NCBI GenBank assembly: GCA_020832495.1
Contig: JAFIEP010000100.1
Span: forward strand, 1 to 64,000
Source of the DNA: Acidimicrobiia bacterium
GTDB taxonomy: Bacteria; Actinomycetota; Acidimicrobiia; Acidimicrobiales; Acidimicrobilacustridaceae
Direction of reading: 5' to 3'
DNA length: 64,000 nucleotides
In this document: positions 16,274 to 22,122 of the stretch, in pieces
Numbering within the stretch: the stretch's first letter is position 1
How the letters are laid out: each line of letters starts with the position of its first letter
Program-made: the position numbers and the translations under genes
Notes under the pieces: model-generated
Seen by the model: the letters and a program-made list of their open reading frames with translations, nothing else
The model's database searches: none
Told to the model about the DNA's origin: nothing

Positions 16274-16376
16274 CGCCCGATCACCGTGGTGGCGCTGGCC
16301 ACCGTGAGTGATCCCACTCTGGGCACGCCAGCTCGACCGGCCGCGTCACCGCACAGCGGGTTGTGCTAGCACTCCT

Positions 16377-17357
16377 GTGGTGCCGCCATCGCTGTCCAAC
16401 TGGGTGTACGAGAAGACCCTCTACATCAGGTTCCGTCGACGCGTTCGTTCGGTTCTACACACAGGACCAACCGCTGAAGTGGGCCCGCACGCCACAGCCG
16501 AGCTCTGCCTGCGTCGTGCACTGACGCTCCAGCGTGAGGCACGACGCACCTCGCTACTGCGCCAGAGAGAGGCCCTCGCTTCGGTCTGTCGCTCCACCAT
16601 CGAGGCAACACTGATCGGCCTCTACTCGCTGGAAGCCGACCCCGACGACGTGTCGCTTCGCGTCGCTCGCGGTGCAGTCAAATCGGCATCCCGCCTATCG
16701 AAGCCGTGGCTCGGCGAGGTAGACGATCCGATCCTTGGTCTCTGGGAGTCGCTGGGCCTGCCTGACTCACGGGGAATGCCCAACCTGTCCCAGATCGCTG
16801 ACCGGGTCGACGCCGTCGGGGATCCACCGGTCGGACGTCTTCTCTACTGGGAGTTCTACGTTCCGCTGTGCGAGACGGCTGTACACACCACCGGGGCCTC
16901 TCTCGCCCGCTACCGATCAGTCGGGAGCAACGCCCTGCGCCGACGTCCGCTCGGCGCGATCCCGAGACAGGGTCTCGTTCGAGCCGCCGACGGCTGCACG
17001 GCACTCCTGGCCGGACATCTCGCCGAGGCGCGTGGCATCCCATCGGCCTGGTTCCTCGCCTACGGCCATCGGCAGCTCAAGCGGGCGAACCGGCCGTACC
17101 CGATCCTCCTACTCACCTTCACCCTGTCCAGCATCCCGTGGTTGCTCAGCAACCTCAGGCAGCTGCCAGCCTGGGCCCGGGCTGTCGTCCGGGTGCTTGC
17201 AAATCGGCGGATGCGGCCTCCGCAGGACGACGAGCGTGCAGTCTCCACCATCGACGACCTCGCGGCGATAGGCCTCAGCCGACCTTCAGCCGAGTTTCTC
17301 TACTCAGTGTGGACAGAAGCCCAGGCCTCGCTCCGGGACCGCAGCACACTGCCATGA
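16377..17357 (+). CDS. Unknown island protein, 326 aa
   Basis: A mostly helical protein with an Arg-rich first third (YIRFRRRVRSVLHTG), a helical segment LASVCRSTIEATLIGLYSLE, and a hydrophobic stretch YPILLLTFTLSSIPWLLSN near residue 255 that could be one membrane segment. The first helices recall DUF5677-type proteins, but not enough to name it. The start is uncertain: GTG 16377 and GTG 16380 sit about where the coding character begins, and an upstream ATG at 16308 is in frame. Hairpin repeat A follows its stop codon. No partner gene is evident. Confidence 0.6.
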   Translation: MVPPSLSNWVYEKTLYIRFRRRVRSVLHTGPTAEVGPHATAELCLRRALTLQREARRTSLLRQREALASVCRSTIEATLIGLYSLEADPDDVSLRVARGAVKSASRLSKPWLGEVDDPILGLWESLGLPDSRGMPNLSQIADRVDAVGDPPVGRLLYWEFYVPLCETAVHTTGASLARYRSVGSNALRRRPLGAIPRQGLVRAADGCTALLAGHLAEARGIPSAWFLAYGHRQLKRANRPYPILLLTFTLSSIPWLLSNLRQLPAWARAVVRVLANRRMRPPQDDERAVSTIDDLAAIGLSRPSAEFLYSVWTEAQASLRDRSTLP

Positions 17358-17382
17358 CAACGGCACTGGCCCCCTCGGTGAA

Positions 17383-17424
17383 GGTTGGGTGGTGGCGGGG
17401 CGGGATACCGCCGACCACCCAACC
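17383..17424. repeat. Island hairpin repeat, copy A
   Basis: Left arm GGTTGGGTGGTGGCGG, right arm its complement with one bulged base, loop about 9 nt (contains GGCGGGATA). It starts 26 bp after the stop of the 326-aa gene, so it could end that transcript. Copies B (17987) and C (18715) share the arms. Confidence 0.8.
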
Positions 17425-17510
17425 AGCCGCACGCTTGCCGGCTAAGGTGCTGCCCACAAGCGAGCCCAAGCAGCCACCCTCGGCTCTAGGCCAATCGATG
17501 GGAGATGACC

Positions 17511-17963
17511 ATGACCGATGACGAGTTCGCAGTGGAGCTGCACCCGGGAGACGAAGCCGAGGCCACAGCACTGCTGGAATGGGCCCAAGCCGAAGGGGTT
17601 CCGCTCGAACCGCACCGCGACGTCGCTGCGCTGCTTCCCCTCGTCCCTGTGATCGGCGGCATCCTCACCGCCGCTGCGGTCGCCACCCTGATGGATTGGC
17701 TTCTGGCGAAGGATGAGTGCCGTCAAGCCGTCGACTTCCGTGGAGACGAAATCAAGTTCGTCACGAACTGCGACATCAAGGACGGCAAGGTCTTCGTCAT
17801 CGCGAACGAGGGGCAACAGGTGACCATCCACGACGTTCCGCCCCTCCTCGACATCACCGCCGTCGCCAAACAGGCTGTCACCGAGGGCGCCGCCGCAGCG
17901 AAGGCAGCGATCGAAGCCGCAGGTGGCAAGGCTGACGTCGAGGCCCGCCCTGACGCCAAGTAG
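17511..17963 (+). CDS. Unknown island protein with one membrane segment, 150 aa
   Basis: Residues 40-65 (LLPLVPVIGGILTAAAVATL) form a likely transmembrane helix, followed by KDECRQAVDFRGDEIKFVTN and a beta-rich region, then an Ala/Lys-rich helix (EGAAAAKAAIEAAGG). ATG 17511 is chosen because GGGAG lies 6 nt upstream; ATG 17505 is in frame but overlaps it. No family recognised. The gene is bracketed by hairpin repeats A and B, 604 bp apart. Confidence 0.6.
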   Translation: MTDDEFAVELHPGDEAEATALLEWAQAEGVPLEPHRDVAALLPLVPVIGGILTAAAVATLMDWLLAKDECRQAVDFRGDEIKFVTNCDIKDGKVFVIANEGQQVTIHDVPPLLDITAVAKQAVTEGAAAAKAAIEAAGGKADVEARPDAK

Positions 17964-17986
17964 GTAGGCCAGGCCGCAACTCCTGA

Positions 17987-18027
17987 GGTTGGGTGGTGGC
18001 GGGGCGGGATGCCGCCACCACCCAACC
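17987..18027. repeat. Island hairpin repeat, copy B
   Basis: Perfect 16-bp arms (GGTTGGGTGGTGGCGG and complement) around a 9-nt loop. It lies between two converging genes (stop 17963, stop 18050), so a two-way terminator role is likely. Confidence 0.85.
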
Positions 18028-18049
18028 AGCCGAAAAGCGTAGCCAACGG

Positions 18050-18559
18050 CTACGTGCCCAACGTCAGCTCGACGAACCAGTCGTCGGCCTCGAGTTCGGT
18101 GCGGCTCATCACCATGGAGCCGCGGCTTCCGATCTCGATGTCGTAGAAGTCGACGTCCTGGACCTCGACAGCGAAGACGAGCGTGCACACCACGTTGGGA
18201 GCGATGTCATCGCCGTCTTGCAGGTCCGGGTGATCAAGCTCACCGACCGAGACGGTACGACCGGACCCAACGATGCTCCCATCGCCGTCCCGGACCGACA
18301 CCCGCACGCCCGGAGCGAAGTCCGAGTAGCCGCGCTCACCTCTGCACGTGTCGCCCGTACGCACGATCCCACCAGGAGAGAACAGCGTGTAGGTGCCTCG
18401 GATCTCCAACGGGTCGCCCGGCTGCACCGCCTGGTACACGCCGAAGCCGACCCCAGCGATCGCTAGGACCACCACAAATCCGATCAGGACGTACCCGGCC
18501 TGCCGGCCCTTCGACGGCTGCGCCGGACTCGGCGCCCCATCAGGGATCTCGTCACTCAT
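18050..18559 (-). CDS. Unknown membrane-anchored protein, 169 aa
   Basis: A cytoplasmic Pro-rich start is followed by a single membrane helix (AGYVLIGFVVVLAIAGVGFGVY, about residues 22-43) and a beta-rich outside domain with two cysteines (DTCRGERGYSDF and NVVCTLVFAVEV) that could pair. This layout is common for small actinobacterial surface proteins. No family is recognised. The start is ATG 18559, which follows GGGCGAG; a TTG one codon earlier is possible. It converges on the 150-aa gene across hairpin repeat B. Confidence 0.65.
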   Translation of the reverse strand: MSDEIPDGAPSPAQPSKGRQAGYVLIGFVVVLAIAGVGFGVYQAVQPGDPLEIRGTYTLFSPGGIVRTGDTCRGERGYSDFAPGVRVSVRDGDGSIVGSGRTVSVGELDHPDLQDGDDIAPNVVCTLVFAVEVQDVDFYDIEIGSRGSMVMSRTELEADDWFVELTLGT

Positions 18560-18714
18560 CAACTCGCCCTTTCATCCGCCCGAGTAGCCATCGACCATAG
18601 CCCCTCCAACAAGGGTGCGGCGGGGCCTGACCTCCGTCGGGACCTTCGATCACGCGTCAGCCCGTGGACGCGAAGCGGCCTCACCAGCGCGCCTGACTGG
18701 CCACCGCAGGTGTA

Positions 18715-18757
18715 GTTGGGTGGCGGCGGATGGCGGAGATCCGCCACCAACCCAACC
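18715..18757. repeat. Island hairpin repeat, copy C (diverged)
   Basis: Outer arms TTGGGT and ACCCAA with an inner perfect stem TGGCGGA-ga-TCCGCCA. Related to copies A and B by GTTGGGTGG and the closing CCACCAACCCAACCAG. It sits in the 18560-18887 gap, which otherwise shows no gene. Confidence 0.65.
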
Positions 18758-18887
18758 AGACGCACACCTACCCAGCGCTCGAGATCCCATGCAGTCGGCG
18801 AACTGGCCCACGGACGCGGGTGTGGCCCCCACCCGAAGGCAGGGGCCACGCGAGGGATCGGTTGGGCCGCGCGGTAGATCGCGCAGG

Positions 18888-19313
18888 TCAGGCGTTGACC
18901 AGGTCGCCGGTGAGTCGCCAGACGTTGGTGCCGGTGGACACAGCGCGAGCACGGCCGTTGGGCGGGATCTGGGCGACCTTGCCGGCCACCACATGCACTG
19001 CGGCGGCTGAACCACCGGCCACGATCGTGCACGGCGTGGAACTGGTGTTGATGATGTCGAGGTCGAGGATCGGCACTGGCAGGCCGGTGCGCCCGGCGAG
19101 AGTGAGTGTGCAGTTGTTGGCCTGCACGTCGATCAATCGGCCCTGGTGTCCGGTGTCGAGGTTCGTGTCAACGGTGAACGAGGTGGAGGTGACTGCGAGA
19201 CGGTGACGGGCCATGGCCAGCGCGGTCCCGGTCGCTGAGCCCCACCGGATGCGGTTCGGTCCAGTTGCCCACAGCCGGATGCCCGGATGGTCCGACCCGT
19301 CGCCGAGGAGCAC
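18888..19313 (-). pseudogene. Phage-structural-like fragment (C-terminal part)
   Basis: The frame reads as a beta-rich protein with phage-tail character (VLLGDGSDHPGIRLWATG, FTVDTNLDTGHQGRLIDVQ, LDLDIINTSSTPCTIVAGG, VAQIPPNGRARAV). Possible starts are GTG 19313 and an ATG near MARHRLAVTS. Upstream, the same frame loses protein character where the excisionase-like sequence ends, so this looks like the back part of a larger gene joined to other DNA. It could still be expressed as a 141-aa protein. I call it a remnant with modest confidence and cannot name the original virion protein. Confidence 0.45.
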
Positions 19314-19324
19314 CGACCCGCCGG

Positions 19325-19426
19325 CGCATTCAACGCCTGATACAGCGTCGACCGAGGAACGCCCATCATCTCGGCCGCCTCGTCCACTGACAGGGTGCCG
19401 GGCATGCCATCTGGCAGCGTGATCAC
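19325..19426 (-). pseudogene. Truncated excisionase-like helix-turn-helix gene
   Basis: Starting at GTG 19426, which overlaps the XRE stop codon (GTGA), the frame reads GTLSVDEAAEMMGVPRSTLYQALN, the classic MerR/excisionase-type HTH. Where the wing (Gly-x-x-Pro-x-x-x-Ile-Gly-Arg) should follow, it instead runs into Arg/Ser/Pro-rich nonsense (open to 19133), which is the other frame of the phage-like fragment. So only the first helices remain. Coupling to the XRE repressor gene suggests it was the island's directionality factor. Confidence 0.6.
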
Positions 19427-19644
19427 GACGCCTGCCCCTCAGGCTGGACAGCCACCAGCACCACAACCGGAACCGCCAGCGCCTCGGCGAGCTTCGTTGC
19501 GGTAGCTGGACGAACCTTCACATGGCCGGCCGCCTCGATCTCACTGATCCGGCCTTGCGACATGCCGGTGAGCTTCGAGAGGGCCGACTGCGAGAGTCCC
19601 GAGCGCTCCCGGAGCGCTGCCAGGGCGGAGCCGTTGATGAGCAT
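19423..19644 (-). CDS. XRE-family repressor, 73 aa
   Basis: A compact lambda-repressor-like HTH: SALAALRERSGLSQSALSKL then GMSQGRISEIEAAGHVKVRP, followed by AEALAVPVVVLVAV. Only the DNA-binding domain is present. ATG 19644 is chosen because a perfect promoter (TTGACA, 17 nt, TACAGT) ends 7 nt upstream, making the mRNA leaderless. The promoter contains ACCGAT/ATCGGT boxes, so the gene very likely represses itself and the divergent genes from 19810. It is followed by the truncated excisionase via a GTGA overlap. Confidence 0.8.
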   Translation of the reverse strand: MLINGSALAALRERSGLSQSALSKLTGMSQGRISEIEAAGHVKVRPATATKLAEALAVPVVVLVAVQPEGQAS

Positions 19645-19651
19645 GCGAAGC

Positions 19652-19680
19652 ACTGTACCGATGACTACCGATAGTGTCAA
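19652..19680 (-). promoter_or_regulatory. Sigma-70-type promoter of the island XRE repressor
   Basis: On the minus strand TTGACA (19680-19675), a 17-nt spacer and TACAGT (19657-19652) are followed after 7 nt by ATG 19644. The spacer contains CTATCGGTAGTCATCGGT, two overlapping candidate operator halves. Confidence 0.8.
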
Positions 19681-19786
19681 CGCTACTTTGCGATACCCAC
19701 CGATAGGGGGTCTGACCTGCGGAACTACATCGCTGTCAGGAAAATCACAGGTCTGTCGTATCGCTCATCATCGGTAGCTATCGCCA
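19656..19786. promoter_or_regulatory. Operator cluster between the divergent XRE genes
   Basis: The octamer-like box ACCGATAG/CTATCGGT recurs: TACCGATGACTACCGATAG at about 19656-19674, CCACCGATAGGG at about 19698, and CATCGGTAGCTATCGCC at about 19769-19785. The copies vary by one or two bases. Their place between two XRE genes makes them probable repressor sites. Confidence 0.6.
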
Positions 19787-19809
19787 AGTATCTGTGAGAA
19801 TCTCAAGGA

Positions 19810-20187
19810 GTGCTCTCCCCCAAGGAACTCGGCCAGATCGTCAAGACCCGACGCACCGAACTGGGCTTCACCCAGCGCAAGGTCGTAGACCGCGTTGCAG
19901 ACCAACTCGGCACCGAGGCCATCAGCGAACCCACCTACCGGGCCGTCGAAACAGGCCGCACTAATGCCTCGGCACTCACCCTCTCCGCCGTCAGCCGCGC
20001 CCTGGACTGGCCACCGGATGCCCTCGAGCGCATTCGGGACGGAGCTCCACCCCCGAATGCTGCAGATGCTGCCAGCGCTGGCGACGAGATCCAGATCGCC
20101 GCCCTCGCCGGCAACCTCACCCCAGAGAACCGGGCCAAACTCGAAGGGTACGCTCGAGCCCTCCTCGACGATCAGGAGCGACCATGA
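19810..20187 (+). CDS. XRE-family transcriptional regulator, 125 aa
   Basis: The N-terminal HTH is ELGQIVKTRRTELGFTQRKV ... EPTYRAVETGRTNASALTLS, followed by an Ala-rich linker and a helical tail (LTPENRAKLEGYARALLDD). That tail resembles the start of the next protein (QLTPENSAKVVKYSRHIL), suggesting partner or shared binding regions. GTG 19810 is the likely start, but AAGGA is too close to act as a ribosome site, so it may be leaderless. It stands first in a rightward operon with a membrane protein and, after a gap, an ImmA/IrrE protease; this ImmR/ImmA-like arrangement controls ICEBs1-type elements. Confidence 0.8.
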   Translation: MLSPKELGQIVKTRRTELGFTQRKVVDRVADQLGTEAISEPTYRAVETGRTNASALTLSAVSRALDWPPDALERIRDGAPPPNAADAASAGDEIQIAALAGNLTPENRAKLEGYARALLDDQERP

Positions 20188-20528
20188 CAGATGGCGAGGA
20201 CTGGGATGACTTGGCGGAGACCATGGGGCAGCTGACGCCTGAGAACAGCGCCAAGGTCGTGAAGTACAGTCGTCACATCCTCCGCAGTCAGAGCCGCCAC
20301 GGAATGCTGCAAAGACTTGCGGAGTGGTTCCAGGACACGGTGCACCTGAAATGGAGAGTGAGTGGGGGCTACTGGCTGGTCGCAGCGTTCTTCACGACTC
20401 TCGGTGCTTTCCTATCGTTTAGCTGGGACCAAAGCGAGGAGGGTTGGCAGTTTTCGCTTGCGCTCTTTGCCGCATGCCTATTGCTCATCCAGTTCATGAT
20501 CTGGATTGACGGCAAGTCACAGGCCTGA
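20184..20528 (+). CDS. Unknown protein with two membrane helices, 114 aa
   Basis: The ATG overlaps the stop of the XRE gene (ATGA), so translation is coupled. Residues 1-40 are acidic and helical with the LTPEN motif shared with the XRE tail. Two hydrophobic helices follow (GYWLVAAFFTTLGAFLSF and FSLALFAACLLLIQFMIW). The coding DNA is less GC-rich than its neighbours, fitting horizontal origin. Function is unknown. It may hold the regulator at the membrane or sense stress, which is speculation. Confidence 0.7.
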   Translation: MTDGEDWDDLAETMGQLTPENSAKVVKYSRHILRSQSRHGMLQRLAEWFQDTVHLKWRVSGGYWLVAAFFTTLGAFLSFSWDQSEEGWQFSLALFAACLLLIQFMIWIDGKSQA

Positions 20529-20561
20529 AACTCGTCACAGTCCCCGGGCATCGTTCCGGCC

Positions 20562-20990
20562 ATGGCTTGGAACCCGTGGCGAGCACTCCGCAACCGAGAC
20601 CACATCCACCTCCACCGGCACCCCTCAGCCCACCTCGCCGGCGGCGCCTACCACGCCACCAACGGCCCCAACACCATCATCGTCCTCTCACCCGACCTCG
20701 ACCGACGCCACCGCAACGCCGCCCTCGCCCACGAACTCATCCACGACGAACGAGGCGTCCACGACCCAGCCGATGCGCCACCTGCGTGGAGTGCCGTCGT
20801 CGCACGAGAGGAGCGCCACGTCGACCGGGAGGTTGCCCGCCGGCTCGTTCCTCCGAGCGAGTTGCAGGCCGCTGTGGCACGATGGACCTCCATGGGAGAG
20901 GCGGTGACGGCCCAGCTCGTGGCCGACGAGTTCGACGTACCTGAGGCGGTTGCCTCGGTTGCCCTCGCCGAACTCCGCCGCGTTGCCTAG
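20562..20990 (+). CDS. ImmA/IrrE-family metallopeptidase
   Basis: The motif AALAHELIHDERG contains HExxH (His-Glu-Leu-Ile-His), the zinc site of the ImmA/IrrE family. The second region (VAREERHVDREVARRLV) supplies the usual third-ligand helix. ImmA cleaves the XRE-type repressor ImmR to trigger ICEBs1 excision, and IrrE/DdrO is the Deinococcus version. At 142 aa it is short, a stand-alone protease domain followed by a small helical domain (EAVTAQLVADEFDVPEAVAS). It lies 33 bp after the membrane-protein gene, probably in the same operon. Its likely target is one of the two nearby XRE proteins. Confidence 0.85.
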   Translation: MAWNPWRALRNRDHIHLHRHPSAHLAGGAYHATNGPNTIIVLSPDLDRRHRNAALAHELIHDERGVHDPADAPPAWSAVVAREERHVDREVARRLVPPSELQAAVARWTSMGEAVTAQLVADEFDVPEAVASVALAELRRVA

Positions 20991-21078
20991 CCAATCTTGC
21001 GCGAGCCGTTGGTAGCGCTGAACCGGCCGAGGACTTCGCCTGCGACGGCCCAGCACGACGGGCAACCGAGATCAGGCC

Positions 21079-21429
21079 CTAGCTTCCGCCATCTGCTCTG
21101 TCTCGTGCACGATGGCGAACTGTCAGGTATGCGAGGGCTGCCGCCCCGACGGTGATCAATGCAGCGATGATGTTCGTCACATCGCTGATCGACGATCCAA
21201 CGTCGGTACGTAGGAGCAGGAGCAACGCAAGGATGAACGCAAAGGTCACGGATAGCATGCACACGACGCAGATGAACAGATCGACCCGCCTCGCGTGCAC
21301 GTCAAACGGGAGTTCCAGCGGTTCGGTCAGGCCAAGAGCCTCCTCGGACGACACCTGGTCGCCGTCGGTGGGTTCGACCTTGGATTCGTTCTCTCCTACG
21401 GTCTCGGTCGGCGCAAGAAACTCGGTCAT
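21079..21429 (-). CDS. Unknown protein with two membrane helices, 116 aa
   Basis: The N-terminal 45 residues are acidic and polar (TETVGENESKVEPTDGDQVS). Two membrane helices follow (LFICVVCMLSVTFAFILALL and VTNIIAALITVGAAALAYL), ending in a basic tail RHRARDRADGGS. The start ATG 21429 has AAAGAGGAG 4-5 nt upstream, the clearest ribosome site in this part of the island. It follows the RHH gene by 38 bp and is probably in the same leftward operon. No family recognised; the size and layout would suit an immunity or small effector protein, without proof. Confidence 0.65.
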   Translation of the reverse strand: MTEFLAPTETVGENESKVEPTDGDQVSSEEALGLTEPLELPFDVHARRVDLFICVVCMLSVTFAFILALLLLLRTDVGSSISDVTNIIAALITVGAAALAYLTVRHRARDRADGGS

Positions 21430-21467
21430 GGTCTCCTCTTTCTGGACGGAGAGGACCATCGAGCCGA

Positions 21468-21674
21468 CTAACGGAATACGACCTCGCGGTAGAGATTGGA
21501 GTCGGGTGTGAAGAGCAGAAGCTTGTCTCCATCTGCCCGCGCTTCCCGGAGATACTTCTCGGTCGAGATGGATCGGCGCACCATTTCGGTCACGGTGACT
21601 CCGTCCTCCTTGGCCATGGCTTCAAGCGCCGCTGCAACCTCATCGCCGAGGTTCAGGTTTAGGCGCTTGGGCAC
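21468..21674 (-). CDS. Ribbon-helix-helix (CopG/Arc-like) protein, 68 aa
   Basis: KRLNLNLGDEVAAALEAMAKEDGVTVTEMVRRSISTEK is a standard RHH fold: an N-terminal beta strand and two helices with the G-x-T/S-x-T-E turn. Such proteins bind operators as dimers and often act as antitoxins or plasmid/ICE copy regulators. The C-terminal extension (LLLFTPDSNLYREVVFR) could bind a partner. The start GTG 21674 overlaps the end of the upstream small gene. No recognisable toxin lies beside it; its operon partner is the membrane protein at 21079. Confidence 0.75.
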   Translation of the reverse strand: MPKRLNLNLGDEVAAALEAMAKEDGVTVTEMVRRSISTEKYLREARADGDKLLLFTPDSNLYREVVFR

Positions 21675-21934
21675 ACTCCACTCCTTGCGATCGCGTTCTC
21701 GGCTACTCGACTGCGCTGGTCCTCCTTGGTGTTGGTGGGCGGTGAATGGGAGCCTCCGTCAGTAGTTGCCGCCCCGGTCGGGGCAACGCCCCGCGTCGGG
21801 TCGGCAAGATCGACACGGCGGAAAGCAGCCATGTCGGGTCCGTCGTGTCCGGCGGGTACCGGCGTCGGCTCAGGCCCGGCCTGCTCGCCTGCGCTGACCA
21901 GCGCAGAAGCAGTCGTGTCCTGTACGAGGTTCAT
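21659..21934 (-). CDS. Small Pro/Ala-rich unknown protein, 91 aa
   Basis: ATG 21934 stands 9 nt after AAAGGAG (ATG 21940 stands 3 nt after it). The protein is low in hydrophobic residues and looks disordered (GPEPTPVPAGHDGPD, APTGAATTDGGSHSPP). Its first residues MNLVQDTTASALVSAGEQAG resemble short actinobacterial leader- or precursor-type peptides, but no class is assigned. It is the first gene of the leftward three-gene operon and overlaps the RHH gene by 16 bp. A good promoter lies upstream. Confidence 0.55.
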   Translation of the reverse strand: MNLVQDTTASALVSAGEQAGPEPTPVPAGHDGPDMAAFRRVDLADPTRGVAPTGAATTDGGSHSPPTNTKEDQRSRVAENAIARSGVCPSA

Positions 21935-21973
21935 GAGCATTCGCTCCTTTGGTGTTGGGTAGGGTCGATGTGT

Positions 21974-22002
21974 ACGATAGCTGTGCGATCGCTGGCCCAC
22001 AA
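21974..22002 (-). promoter_or_regulatory. Promoter of the leftward RHH operon
   Basis: Minus strand TTGTGG (22002-21997), 17-nt spacer, TATCGT (21979-21974), followed about 40 nt later by AAAGGAG and ATG 21934. Confidence 0.6.
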
Positions 22003-22122
22003 CGGGTCCTGGAGAATTTCTTCTCGCCCACAGCCCGATCTCAGGCTTCAGGACAACCGAGACGGCGCCATTCCGACCGTGTGTCACGCCGACAGCAGTC
22101 GGAGTAGGTAGGTTCAGGAGCT

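Noticed and set aside
17383-18757. A CRISPR array made of the three similar hairpins
   Set aside because: Spacing is irregular (about 600 and 730 bp), genes lie between them, and there are no cas genes anywhere in the window.
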